Shown piece by piece: positions 1-5,653 of a DNA stretch of 5,663 nt. The notes beneath the pieces were generated by a model. The model was not told the origin of the DNA and did not search any database. It saw only the letters and a program-made list of their open reading frames with translations. Both the position numbers and the translations under genes were made by a program. This DNA is from Nitrospirales bacterium. Its GTDB lineage: Bacteria; Nitrospirota; Nitrospiria; Nitrospirales; UBA2166. Position 1 is the first letter of the stretch; the number at the start of each line of letters is the position of its first letter. The stretch lies in assembly GCA_029261375.1 (NCBI GenBank), contig JAJDBL010000062.1, forward strand, positions 1-5,663, read 5' to 3'.

Positions 1-155
1 GGGGCGGGTGGGGCGTCCTTCCCGCGGATGCGCGTTCGGCGCGACGGATTTATCCGCCACGCGAGACGATGTGCAAGAACATTGGGTTTCGCTGTGCGAA
101 GGATGCCGCTGATCCGTCAGCGATCAGCAGCCAAACGAATACAAGAACTCAGTAA
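1..155 (+). CDS. FGE/SUMF1-like (formylglycine-generating-enzyme-sulfatase domain) protein, 3' end only
   Basis: This is the 3' end of a gene that begins before the window. The frame whose codons start at base 3 is open up to TAA at 153-155 and gives 50 residues. They start GGWGVLPADARSARR and continue to IGFRCAKDAAD before a short polar tail. A Gly-rich GGxW strand, then RSARR, then the closing GFRCA is the typical C-terminal signature of the FGE-sulfatase/SUMF1 fold, which here ends about 15 residues before the stop. True copper-dependent FGEs have two cysteines a few residues after the RGGS strand (C-x4-C); this copy has none there. It is therefore more likely an FGE-like family member than a sulfatase activator, and its actual reaction cannot be told from this fragment. 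It converges with ilvE, with 27 bases between the stop codons. A longer Arg-rich open frame over the same bases (28-243) runs into ilvE and looks like a shadow. Confidence 0.72.
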   Translation, partial: GGWGVLPADARSARRIYPPRETMCKNIGFRCAKDAADPSAISSQTNTRTQ

Positions 156-182
156 GTTCGTGAGCGAGAAGGGTAGGACGTG

Positions 183-1097
183 TCAGAGTGGAGTGAGCCA
201 CTCAGGGTGGGTGTTGCCTTTTCCAGAGACAATGTCGAAGTAAGTCTGTTGGATCTTTTTGGTTATTGCTCCAGGTTTTCCCTCCCCAACGGGCCGATCG
301 TCGACTTCGCGTAACGGCGTAATTTCAGCCGCGGTTCCGGTGAGAAAGACCTCGTCAGCGGAATACAGTTCGTCCCGGCCGAATCGTTCTTCTTTCACTT
401 TCAGCCCAAAATCCTGAGCGATCTGACAGACGGAATGACGCGTAATCCCTTCCAGGACTGCCTGAAGAGGCGGAGTCTTTAGCTTGCCACGCCGCAGGAT
501 GAATATATTCTCGCCGGTTGCTTCCGCGACGTAACCTTCCGTATCAAGGAGAATGGCTTCGTCATATCCCGCCCGTTTGACTTCTTGCTTTGCCATGATG
601 GAATTGACGTAATACCCGCTGATTTTTGCCAGCGGCATGTTCGAATTGACATGATGTCTAGCGTATGATGACACTTTCGCTCGTATGCCGTTGACCAAGC
701 CGTCTTCACCAAGGTATGTGCCCCACGGCCAGGCCGCGACTGAGACGCGCACTGGCAGATGTTCATTCGGAAACAGTCCCATCTCACCGTATCCGAGATA
801 GACGAGTGGCCGAATATAACAGGCCTCGAGTGCATTGGCGCGAACGACGTCAAGAATCGCCTCGCTGATGTCTTCCTTGCTGTATGGAATCGCAATCATG
901 CCGATCTTTGCCGATGCAAATAATCGATCAACATGGTCGCGAAGCCTGAAGATTGCGGATCCGGTCACGCCCTTATAGCATCTGATTCCTTCGAACATTC
1001 CGAGTCCATAGTGCAGGCTATGTGTGAGGACGTGCACGTTGGCATCTTTCCAATCGACCAACGTCCCATCCATCCAAATTTTAGAGACTTCCTGCAT
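183..1097 (-). CDS. ilvE: branched-chain-amino-acid aminotransferase
   Basis: This is a 304-residue fold-type IV PLP aminotransferase, close to the usual length of about 309. It is expected to transfer the amino group between Leu/Ile/Val and 2-oxoglutarate in the cytoplasm, the last step of branched-chain amino-acid synthesis. Visible signatures are HYGLGMFEGIRCY (29-41), the phosphate-side Arg in HVDRLF (R58), the PLP Schiff-base lysine in PLAKISGYYVNS (K158), the pyridine-nitrogen Glu in VAEATGENIF (E192), LEGITR (215-220) and the phosphate-binding GTAAEITPL (254-262). The C-terminus HPEWLTPL is also typical. The start at 1097 is supported by GGAG six bases upstream; the next Met (residue 9) would cut into the first beta strand. 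D-amino-acid transaminase and ADC lyase share the fold, but the motif set and length favour IlvE. The gene is transcribed leftward from a divergent control region and appears to be monocistronic within this window. Nothing appears broken. Confidence 0.95.
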   Translation of the reverse strand: MQEVSKIWMDGTLVDWKDANVHVLTHSLHYGLGMFEGIRCYKGVTGSAIFRLRDHVDRLFASAKIGMIAIPYSKEDISEAILDVVRANALEACYIRPLVYLGYGEMGLFPNEHLPVRVSVAAWPWGTYLGEDGLVNGIRAKVSSYARHHVNSNMPLAKISGYYVNSIMAKQEVKRAGYDEAILLDTEGYVAEATGENIFILRRGKLKTPPLQAVLEGITRHSVCQIAQDFGLKVKEERFGRDELYSADEVFLTGTAAEITPLREVDDRPVGEGKPGAITKKIQQTYFDIVSGKGNTHPEWLTPL

Positions 1098-1100
1098 GGG

Positions 1101-1178
1101 TTACTCCATTCCTTGCGTGAGGTGTTGCACGATGTCCTTGAGGGCTGTGGCGACCCAGTGTGTGCGTTGGATTCTCAT
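1101..1178 (-). CDS. possible 25-residue upstream ORF coupled to ilvE
   Basis: A small frame in the ilvE leader starts with ATG at 1178, reads MRIQRTHWVATALKDIVQHL and five more residues, and stops with TAA only three bases before the ilvE ATG. Its codons mostly end in G or C, and the peptide is basic and could form an amphipathic helix. Against it, no good Shine-Dalgarno site precedes the ATG: GGGAG lies about 14 bases away. The frame is open further upstream, so a GTG at 1193 or an earlier start is also possible. There is no run of Leu, Ile or Val codons (two each), so this is not a classical attenuation leader peptide. I do not recognise the peptide. It could be a translated coupling ORF or chance. 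Confidence 0.22.
   Translation of the reverse strand: MRIQRTHWVATALKDIVQHLTQGME
1104..1107 (-). promoter_or_regulatory. ribosome binding site of ilvE
   Basis: On the - strand GGAG lies six bases before the ATG at 1097, which fixes this start over the internal Met at residue 9. The same bases are also the last sense codons (ATG GAG) of the small upstream frame at 1101-1178, so ribosomes ending that frame would stop on the ilvE start site. Confidence 0.7.
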
Positions 1179-1277
1179 GTGTGTGGTTTGCACTCCCGCG
1201 AGGGCTGGAGCCAAGCTGGATGTGCAATGTGTGTCAAAAACATGATGGACCGTGCGTGTGCGACCGCTGCGTCGCGC

Positions 1278-1307
1278 ATCATAACAGTCAGTTTGCAACA
1301 GGGTCAA
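1278..1307 (-). promoter_or_regulatory. sigma70-type promoter for ilvE
   Basis: On the - strand TTGACC (1302-1307, five of six matches to TTGACA) is followed after 18 bases by TATGAT (1278-1283, five of six matches to TATAAT). Transcription would start near 1271, giving ilvE an untranslated leader of roughly 170 bases. This is the best -35/-10 pair I could find upstream of ilvE. It is read by eye, with no experimental support. Confidence 0.5.
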
Positions 1308-1330
1308 TGAAGAGCGTATCCCGCGGCGGA

Positions 1331-1360
1331 TAGACTTTATTCCGACGAATACCCTACAAT
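1331..1360 (+). promoter_or_regulatory. candidate promoter for the exported DUF255 protein
   Basis: TAGACT (1331-1336, four of six matches to TTGACA) is followed after 18 bases by TACAAT (1355-1360, five of six matches to TATAAT). The predicted start near 1367 leaves a leader of about 50 bases before the ATG at 1420. A second -10-like TATATT at 1392-1397 has no acceptable -35 partner. The -35 boxes of this promoter and the ilvE promoter are only 23 bases apart and point away from each other. Confidence 0.35.
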
Positions 1361-1406
1361 TCCTGCGACACATCTAACCAATAACACATCCTATATTCTC
1401 GAAAAT

Positions 1407-1411
1407 AGAGG
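1407..1411 (+). promoter_or_regulatory. ribosome binding site deciding the DUF255 start
   Basis: AGAGG at 1407-1411 is eight bases before the ATG at 1420 but only two bases before the ATG at 1414. Normal spacing therefore favours 1420 as the start, making the protein two residues shorter than the longest reading. Confidence 0.55.
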
Positions 1412-1419
1412 TCATGACG

Positions 1420-3387
1420 ATGAACAAATTTTCCCTAGTTAGTAGGTCTGTCGTGATAGGTGTTCTCGGAGTGATCCTAGCGTTGTCGCCAGGTATCGGA
1501 GTCGGGAATGTCTTCGCTCATGACGATGAAGAACACGAGAAGCCTATCGTTGGGGGCGCAGGAAAACGAGAAGGGCTGTCGCACTCTCCATTTCGCAACA
1601 AGCGAGACCATGAGATCAACTGGCAAGAATGGGGAGATGAAGCGTTCGATCGCGCTGTAGCCGAAGACAAGTTGGTCTTGCTTGATCTCACTGCGGTGTG
1701 GTGCCACTGGTGCCATGTCATGGATGAGACCTCCTATTCTGATCCGGAGATCATCGACATGCTCAACCGTGATTTTATTGCCATTCGGATTGATACCGAC
1801 CGCCGTCCGGATCTTCAGGCGCGATATCTCAGTGGCGGATGGCCCTCCACGGATATTCTCGTCCCCAGTGGTGAAATGGTGTTTGGAGCGACGTATCTGC
1901 GTCCCGAGCAACTCAAGTCCACGTTGCGGCAGTATCAGCAGCTCTATAAGGAACACAAACCAGAAATTCTAAAGCGGGCGAACGCGATGCAGGAGGAAAT
2001 GAAAGCTGCGTGGGCGTCGAGCAACGCACCGAAGGGGGACATCGACCCTGCGATCCTTCCCCGCGCTGTCTCCATGCTGAAGGGAAATTTCGATCCTGAC
2101 AACGGAGGGTGGGGTGCCGCGCCGAAGTTCTTCGAGCACGATTCGCTGTCTTTCGCATTCCTGATGCATCATAGGACACAGGACGATGAGCTCAAAGACA
2201 TCGCGCTCACCACGTTGCGTAAACAGTTAGGAATCTTCGATCCGGTGTGGGGTGGCTTCTATCGATATGCGGTGGATGCGGCATGGACCACGCCGCACTA
2301 CGAGAAAATGTTGGATACACAAGCCAGGGCGATCCAAAACTATCTGGATGCGTACCAGCTCACTGGAGATCGACGCTATCGAGCGGCGGTTGAGGGAATC
2401 ATCGGCTACGTCGATCGATTTCTCATCAATCCCGGCCGTGGTGGATTTTTCTCGAGCCAAGACGCCGATGTTGGCAGCCATGATCCCCACGCCAAATTTG
2501 TTGATGGGGAAGAGTACTATCCTCTTGGTGAGAAAGAACGCCTTGCGATCGGTATCCCCCATGTTGATCTCTCAGTGCTGACGCATTGGAATGGATTGAT
2601 GGCGGAAAGCTACCTGAAGGCCTATCAAGTGCTCGGGAATACGCGTGCACGGGATTTTGCCTTGAAGACCCTCGATATGCTGTATGTGACGCGGTATCGC
2701 CAGGGCGAAGGCATGGCACATTACGTGGCGCATGGTAAGCCGCAACAATTTGGATTGCTGGTGGATCAGGTGCCCTTCGCGCGTGCGTTGGTTGAGGCGT
2801 ATGTGGTCACCGCAGATCGATCATATCTGCAGAAGGCAGAGATGATTGTTGCGGATATGCACGCGCTGCTGGAAGACAAGAACAATGGTGGGTTTTTCGA
2901 TGCTGCCTTGGACCCACACGCACGTGGGATGCTGCTCAGACCGGAAAAGCCGATGATCGAGAATGTGCGTGCCGCAATCTTATTGAGCGAACTGTATTAT
3001 TTCACTGAAAACGAGATGTATAAGGAAGGTGCCGAACGTACCTTGCAGTATGTCTTAGGAAACCCCTCGCAATACCCGCCGGCACTCGGGGCTCTCGCGG
3101 TGGATCGGTATCTGAATTATCCGTTGCATATTGTGATTGTCGGAGCCAAGAGTGAACAGACGACGCAGAGTCTCTGGCATGAAAGCCTACGCGTGTACGC
3201 GCCAGGAAAGGCAGTGATGTTGCTGGATCCGTCGAAGGACAAGCTCGCTGTCGGTGAGGTGACCTTTCCTAAACTTGCGAATCCTGCCGCGTACGTCTGT
3301 ACCGATCTGTTGTGTTCGAAGCCCATTGAGGAGCCCGCCGAGCTCAGGGAAAGCCTCGAGCGGTTTCTCAGCGCGACGGCCTCGTAA
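1420..3387 (+). CDS. exported DUF255/YyaL-type protein (thioredoxin-like domain plus alpha/alpha barrel)
   Basis: This is a 655-residue protein counted from 1420. Residues 1-33 are a Sec signal peptide: a Lys/Arg start, a hydrophobic core VVIGVLGVILAL, and a likely cut after VFA. The mature protein would begin with the His/acidic segment HDDEEHE. Residues about 50-190 form a thioredoxin-like domain with the family hallmark AVWCHWCHVMDETSYSD (cysteines 95 and 98) and the cis-Pro-type motif GGWPSTDILVPSGE (139-152). The rest matches the six-hairpin/alpha-alpha barrel part of the DUF255/SPATA20 family: GGWGAAPKFFEHD (229-241), GGFYRYAVDAAWTTPHYEKM (278-297), SSQDAD (345-350) and HWNGLMAESYLKAY (389-402). 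The C-terminus carries the conserved YVCTDLLCSKP with two more cysteines (627, 632). The reaction of this family is unknown; the CxxC suggests thiol redox chemistry and the barrel resembles sugar epimerases and glycosidases. Export, probably to the periplasm, is inferred from the signal peptide. The gene is complete and may be read together with the SDR gene 117 bases downstream. Confidence 0.9.
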   Translation: MNKFSLVSRSVVIGVLGVILALSPGIGVGNVFAHDDEEHEKPIVGGAGKREGLSHSPFRNKRDHEINWQEWGDEAFDRAVAEDKLVLLDLTAVWCHWCHVMDETSYSDPEIIDMLNRDFIAIRIDTDRRPDLQARYLSGGWPSTDILVPSGEMVFGATYLRPEQLKSTLRQYQQLYKEHKPEILKRANAMQEEMKAAWASSNAPKGDIDPAILPRAVSMLKGNFDPDNGGWGAAPKFFEHDSLSFAFLMHHRTQDDELKDIALTTLRKQLGIFDPVWGGFYRYAVDAAWTTPHYEKMLDTQARAIQNYLDAYQLTGDRRYRAAVEGIIGYVDRFLINPGRGGFFSSQDADVGSHDPHAKFVDGEEYYPLGEKERLAIGIPHVDLSVLTHWNGLMAESYLKAYQVLGNTRARDFALKTLDMLYVTRYRQGEGMAHYVAHGKPQQFGLLVDQVPFARALVEAYVVTADRSYLQKAEMIVADMHALLEDKNNGGFFDAALDPHARGMLLRPEKPMIENVRAAILLSELYYFTENEMYKEGAERTLQYVLGNPSQYPPALGALAVDRYLNYPLHIVIVGAKSEQTTQSLWHESLRVYAPGKAVMLLDPSKDKLAVGEVTFPKLANPAAYVCTDLLCSKPIEEPAELRESLERFLSATAS

Positions 3388-3504
3388 TTCTCATCCTAAT
3401 GACGCGACCATGGGACCGCCGGAGGCACGTGATAGCTCCTCACTACGCTCCGCGTTGATTTATGCTCGTCCTTTTCTTCTCTTCCTGAGCGATCGGACCT
3501 GACT

Positions 3505-4263
3505 GTGAGACTCGCCGACAAGACAGTGCTCATCAGTGGTGGTGGCACTGGTATTGGTCGGGCGACTGCGGTGTGTTTCGCCTCAGAGGGGGCGCAGGTA
3601 ATGATTGCAGGTCGACGCCAAGGGCCGTTGCTTGAGACGGTGGACGCGATCCATGCAGCCGGCGGCCAAGCAGAATACGTCGTTGCTGATTATGCTGATG
3701 TGCAACACGTAGAACACTCGATTGCCAAAACGGTTGAGACGTTCGGTGGGCTAGATGTTCTCATCAACAACGCCGGAGTTGCCGGATTCGCTCCGATCGA
3801 TGAAGTCACAGAAGAGGACTATGACTATCAGACAAGCATCAATGTGAAGGGTCTTCTCTTCGCCACGAAGTTCGCTATTCCAGAACTTGCGAAGCGTAAT
3901 GGTGGATCGATTGTGAATATTTCATCTGGTGCGGGGTTGAAGGCAGTGCCGGCGTCGTCCGTTTATGGCATCACCAAGGCCGCCGTCGTGCACTTCACTA
4001 AGATTATGGCGCTTGAGACTGCGGAGAAGAATATTCGTGTGAACTGTATATGTCCAGGGTTTATTGAAACCCCAATCTTCGGTACCTTTATCCCTCAAGA
4101 GAAGCTGGCGGAATCCAAAGTCAGCTTTGCAGAGATGACTCCGCTCAAACGTATGGGGCGGGCCGATGAGGTGGCAAAAGCGGCCCTGTATCTCGTCTCT
4201 GCCGATGCCGAATGGATGACGGGAAACATCGTCACTCTTGACGGCGGCCTCAATATTGCGTAA
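3505..4263 (+). CDS. SDR-family NAD(P)-dependent oxidoreductase
   Basis: This is a 252-residue classical short-chain dehydrogenase/reductase, the usual length. It starts with GTG: no ATG gives the standard N-terminus, and MRLADKTVLISGGGTGIG is the normal family beginning. Only a weak GGA lies seven bases upstream, so translation may be modest. Visible elements are the Rossmann glycine motif GGGTGIG (G12, G16, G18), AGRR after the second strand (R37/R38, pointing to NADP(H) preference), D62 after the third strand, NNAG (88-91), and the catalytic set N113, S141, Y154 and K158 (YGITK). PGFIETP (184-190) and the closing LDGG (245-248) follow. The substrate cannot be deduced: relatives include 3-oxoacyl-ACP reductases, sugar dehydrogenases and hydroxysteroid-type enzymes. 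The protein is cytoplasmic, with no signal or membrane segment. No clear terminator or promoter is seen in the 117 bases after the DUF255 gene, so co-transcription is possible; those bases hold only an 18-base pyrimidine run (3469-3486). Confidence 0.92.
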   Translation: MRLADKTVLISGGGTGIGRATAVCFASEGAQVMIAGRRQGPLLETVDAIHAAGGQAEYVVADYADVQHVEHSIAKTVETFGGLDVLINNAGVAGFAPIDEVTEEDYDYQTSINVKGLLFATKFAIPELAKRNGGSIVNISSGAGLKAVPASSVYGITKAAVVHFTKIMALETAEKNIRVNCICPGFIETPIFGTFIPQEKLAESKVSFAEMTPLKRMGRADEVAKAALYLVSADAEWMTGNIVTLDGGLNIA

Positions 4264-4268
4264 TCGAG

Positions 4269-4284
4269 CGTCGGTCGGCCGACG
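4269..4284 (+). terminator. stem-loop just after the SDR gene
   Basis: CGTCGG and CCGACG pair perfectly (6 bp) around the loop TCGG, starting six bases after the SDR stop codon. The hairpin is stable and well placed to end the transcript, but no T-run follows (the next bases are TGTCTGAAGC). It may be a weak or factor-dependent terminator, or a 3'-end-protecting hairpin. Confidence 0.35.
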
Positions 4285-4362
4285 TGTCTGAAGCTACAGA
4301 ACGTCCCCACTCACCTTACAGTCCCCGATATGACGTCGCGTAATCCTGTACAACCCCTCTCT

Positions 4363-4469
4363 TCATTCTGAGCCATCGGCGAAGAATCTACTCCGGTCCT
4401 ATCACCCGTTCGAGCGTGAGGCCCTACTGGAGGTTTAGCCTTAGAGATCCTTCACTTCGTTTAGGGTGA
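4363..4469. repeat. imperfect inverted-repeat element (REP/MITE-like)
   Basis: The left arm 4363-4389 begins TCATTCTGAGC and ends GAAGAATCT. The right arm 4445-4469 begins AGATCCTTCAC and ends AGGGTGA. Reversed and complemented, the right arm matches the left at about 16 of 25 positions when a 2-base gap is allowed, and most differences are transitions. About 55 bases lie between them with no ORF. Arms of this kind (ATTCTGAG...GAAGAATCT, and ATCCTTCACTTCGTT...AGG) resemble intergenic repeats I recall from many bacterial genomes, but from one copy the repeat status is only inferred. It sits in the 346-base gap between two convergent genes, where such elements are tolerated. Confidence 0.4.
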
Positions 4470-4502
4470 CAATGCAAAACAAAAACTCGCGGTGCATTGT
4501 CA
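4467..4502. repeat. perfect 10-bp inverted repeat
   Basis: TGACAATGCA (4467-4476) is the exact reverse complement of TGCATTGTCA (4493-4502), with a 16-base spacer of which the first nine bases are A or C (AAACAAAAAC). No T-run follows on either strand, so it is not a standard terminator. Its left arm overlaps the last three bases of the repeat element at 4363-4469, so it may be part of the same mobile or structured unit, or a protein-binding site. Confidence 0.45.
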
Positions 4503-4541
4503 GCTGGTTGTAGCGAGAGGAGAGAGGGAGCAGAAACGAAG

Positions 4542-4573
4542 ACAGCCACCCCGAAGATATCCGAGGTGGCTGT
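4542..4573 (-). terminator. terminator of the PEP-CTERM gene
   Basis: ACAGCCACC and GGTGGCTGT form a perfect 9-bp GC-rich stem with a 14-base loop, 36 bases after the stop codon of the leftward gene. In that gene's direction the stem is followed by CTTCGTTTCTGC, a moderately T-rich tail, as expected for an intrinsic terminator. The tail is not a clean T-run. Confidence 0.62.
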
Positions 4574-4609
4574 GAAGGCGTTGTCAGAAACTGTGATGTT
4601 GAACAGTGT

Positions 4610-5545
4610 CTATGCGGGCTGCTTCCGATTCTTCCGGAACCGATATCCCACCAATCCGAGAAGGCCTGAGCCGAAGAGAAGTATCGTGCCTGGCTCCGGC
4701 ACGACTGCGGTTAACGACAACCCCACATTGTCGATGAAAAGGTACGAATCGTTGACAACATTATCGGGGTCGTTGTTGACTTCAAAGGCTAATGTGAACT
4801 CCGTGCCGTGAAGGTCCAAGAAGGCCTGTGTAAACTCAAACAATACGTCTTCCCAGATCCAGTCTCCTCGGCACGCGACACCACCGGTAAAGATAGGAGT
4901 AGCGCAATTTGTCGCCGCGCCGTTATTGGTATAGCCATCCTGAAGATTCCATGTTCCGGTGCTATCGAAGATGGTCTCGGTGCTTTCAAACCAGAGGTCT
5001 TCACCGTGTCCGGTGATATCTGCGAGGTCAATTTGAACTCCGCCCCCGTCTTCGAGAAACGCACGTCCGATCTCTGTATCCGCGCTGGAACAGAAAACGC
5101 CTGGAAAAGGGAATCCTAGGAGACCGCAGCTTTCTCCAGCGTCGAACGATGCGTCAAAGGTCAGTTTCTGGCCAGCCATGACCCCACTGAGGTCTTGAGA
5201 CACTCGATTGACAGTGCCGGGAGGAACAACCCCCCCCCCCGCCACACCTGGGCTTTGGATGGAGAGAAAGTTATCGCCACTACTACCAATTGGCGCAATG
5301 AGGGTGTCCGTTCCGGGTGGCCCAGCCCGGCCATCGAGATGCGAATCAATCACTTGCGTTGAAGCACCGGCTGGTATTACGTTGGTCCATCCCGTTATTG
5401 GATCTGGGCTTGGAACTAACCCCTGCGCCTCAAAGTCGCCATTGACAAGAATGGCGTCCGCGTACACCGTCGTGGCACTGGCCCAGCTTAGGGCAATGAC
5501 CGCAATCAATGCCAGCAAAAACGTTGAATGTGATTTCGTGAACAT
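4610..5545 (-). CDS. secreted PEP-CTERM sorting-domain protein, carbohydrate-binding-like
   Basis: This is 311 residues from the ATG at 5545, chosen because a full AAGGAGG sits seven bases upstream. Residues 1-29 are a signal peptide (MFTKSHS, then a hydrophobic stretch to residue 20, likely cut after VYA). The mature protein begins DAILVNGDFE, and with GW at 52-53 and FIDNVGLSL at 270-278 this is the pattern of jelly-roll/galactose-binding-like (CBM or DUF642-like) extracellular domains. Four cysteines (140, 152, 214, 225) could form two disulfides. The C-terminus is a textbook PEP-CTERM tripartite signal: VPEPG (282-286), a hydrophobic helix (about 287-300) and the basic tail YRFRKNRK. In known systems exosortase recognises this signal and the protein reaches the cell surface with exopolysaccharide; no exosortase is in the window. 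The specific ligand is unknown. A run of 11 G lies in codons 102-106. The ORF also extends 32 codons upstream to 5641. Confidence 0.88.
   Translation of the reverse strand: MFTKSHSTFLLALIAVIALSWASATTVYADAILVNGDFEAQGLVPSPDPITGWTNVIPAGASTQVIDSHLDGRAGPPGTDTLIAPIGSSGDNFLSIQSPGVAGGGVVPPGTVNRVSQDLSGVMAGQKLTFDASFDAGESCGLLGFPFPGVFCSSADTEIGRAFLEDGGGVQIDLADITGHGEDLWFESTETIFDSTGTWNLQDGYTNNGAATNCATPIFTGGVACRGDWIWEDVLFEFTQAFLDLHGTEFTLAFEVNNDPDNVVNDSYLFIDNVGLSLTAVVPEPGTILLFGSGLLGLVGYRFRKNRKQPA
5230..5240 (-). repeat. homopolymer tract of 11 G within the PEP-CTERM gene
   Basis: On the coding strand 11 consecutive G span the end of codon 102 (GCG), three GGG glycine codons and the first base of codon 106. 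Loss of one G would move reading into a frame that stops at 5161-5163; gain of one G would stop at 5154-5156. Either change truncates the protein before its membrane/sorting tail. Runs of this length are prone to slipped-strand changes, and also to sequencing or assembly miscounts. Confidence 0.85.
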
Positions 5546-5653
5546 GATGTTGCCTCCTTGGTCCGAGATGCCTACGTATGTTTCGTATGCCTTGGGCATT
5601 AATGTTTGTCGTATTTGAATGGCGAAACTATGTTCCATCATTTATGGTTCCTC
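5546..5653 (-). other. upstream region with a second, in-frame start for the PEP-CTERM gene
   Basis: ATG at 5641 (and again at 5638) is in frame with the PEP-CTERM gene and has GAGGA at 5649-5653, seven bases upstream. No stop codon intervenes, so it would add 32 residues beginning MMEHSFAIQI before the signal peptide. Such an extension would be odd for a Sec-exported protein. The bases may simply be 5' leader, and a small hairpin (5587-5599, 5-bp stem) lies within them. I saw no convincing -35/-10 or sigma54 (-24/-12) promoter in the bases available; the promoter may lie beyond the window edge. Confidence 0.3.
5553..5559 (-). promoter_or_regulatory. strong ribosome binding site for the PEP-CTERM protein
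   Basis: AAGGAGG on the - strand, seven bases before the ATG at 5545, is a near-perfect Shine-Dalgarno site and places the start directly at a standard signal peptide. Confidence 0.8.

Noticed and set aside
108..128. 7-bp inverted repeat GCTGATC/GATCAGC near the window start
   Set aside because: It lies inside the last codons of the FGE-like gene and has no T-run on either strand, so a terminator call is not supported.
191..203. 5-bp hairpin GAGTG-AGC-CACTC at the ilvE 3' end
   Set aside because: It is too short, lies within ilvE codons and has no T-run.
28..243. 71-codon + strand ORF over the ilvE 3' end
   Set aside because: It is very Arg-rich, overlaps the end of ilvE antisense and shares bases with the better FGE-like frame; no ribosome site was seen.
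1209..1237. Perfect TTGACA on the - strand as an alternative ilvE -35 box
   Set aside because: The hexamer at a 17-base spacing is TTGGCT, which matches only two of six -10 positions.
933..1310. 125-codon + strand ORF partly antisense to the ilvE start
   Set aside because: The first half mirrors ilvE, and the second half runs through the leader and the ilvE promoter; no homology or start site was recognised.
3469..3486. 18-base pyrimidine run between the DUF255 and SDR genes
   Set aside because: No stable hairpin precedes it, so it is not an intrinsic terminator, and a run of this length is not remarkable by itself.
3275..3502. 75-codon + strand ORF bridging the DUF255 end and the SDR start
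   Set aside because: Most of it is an out-of-frame reading of the DUF255 gene; the tail has no start site or recognisable content.
4497..4811. 104-codon + strand ORF over the terminator and the PEP-CTERM 3' end
   Set aside because: It is antisense to the PEP-CTERM gene and contains its terminator hairpin; no homology was recognised.
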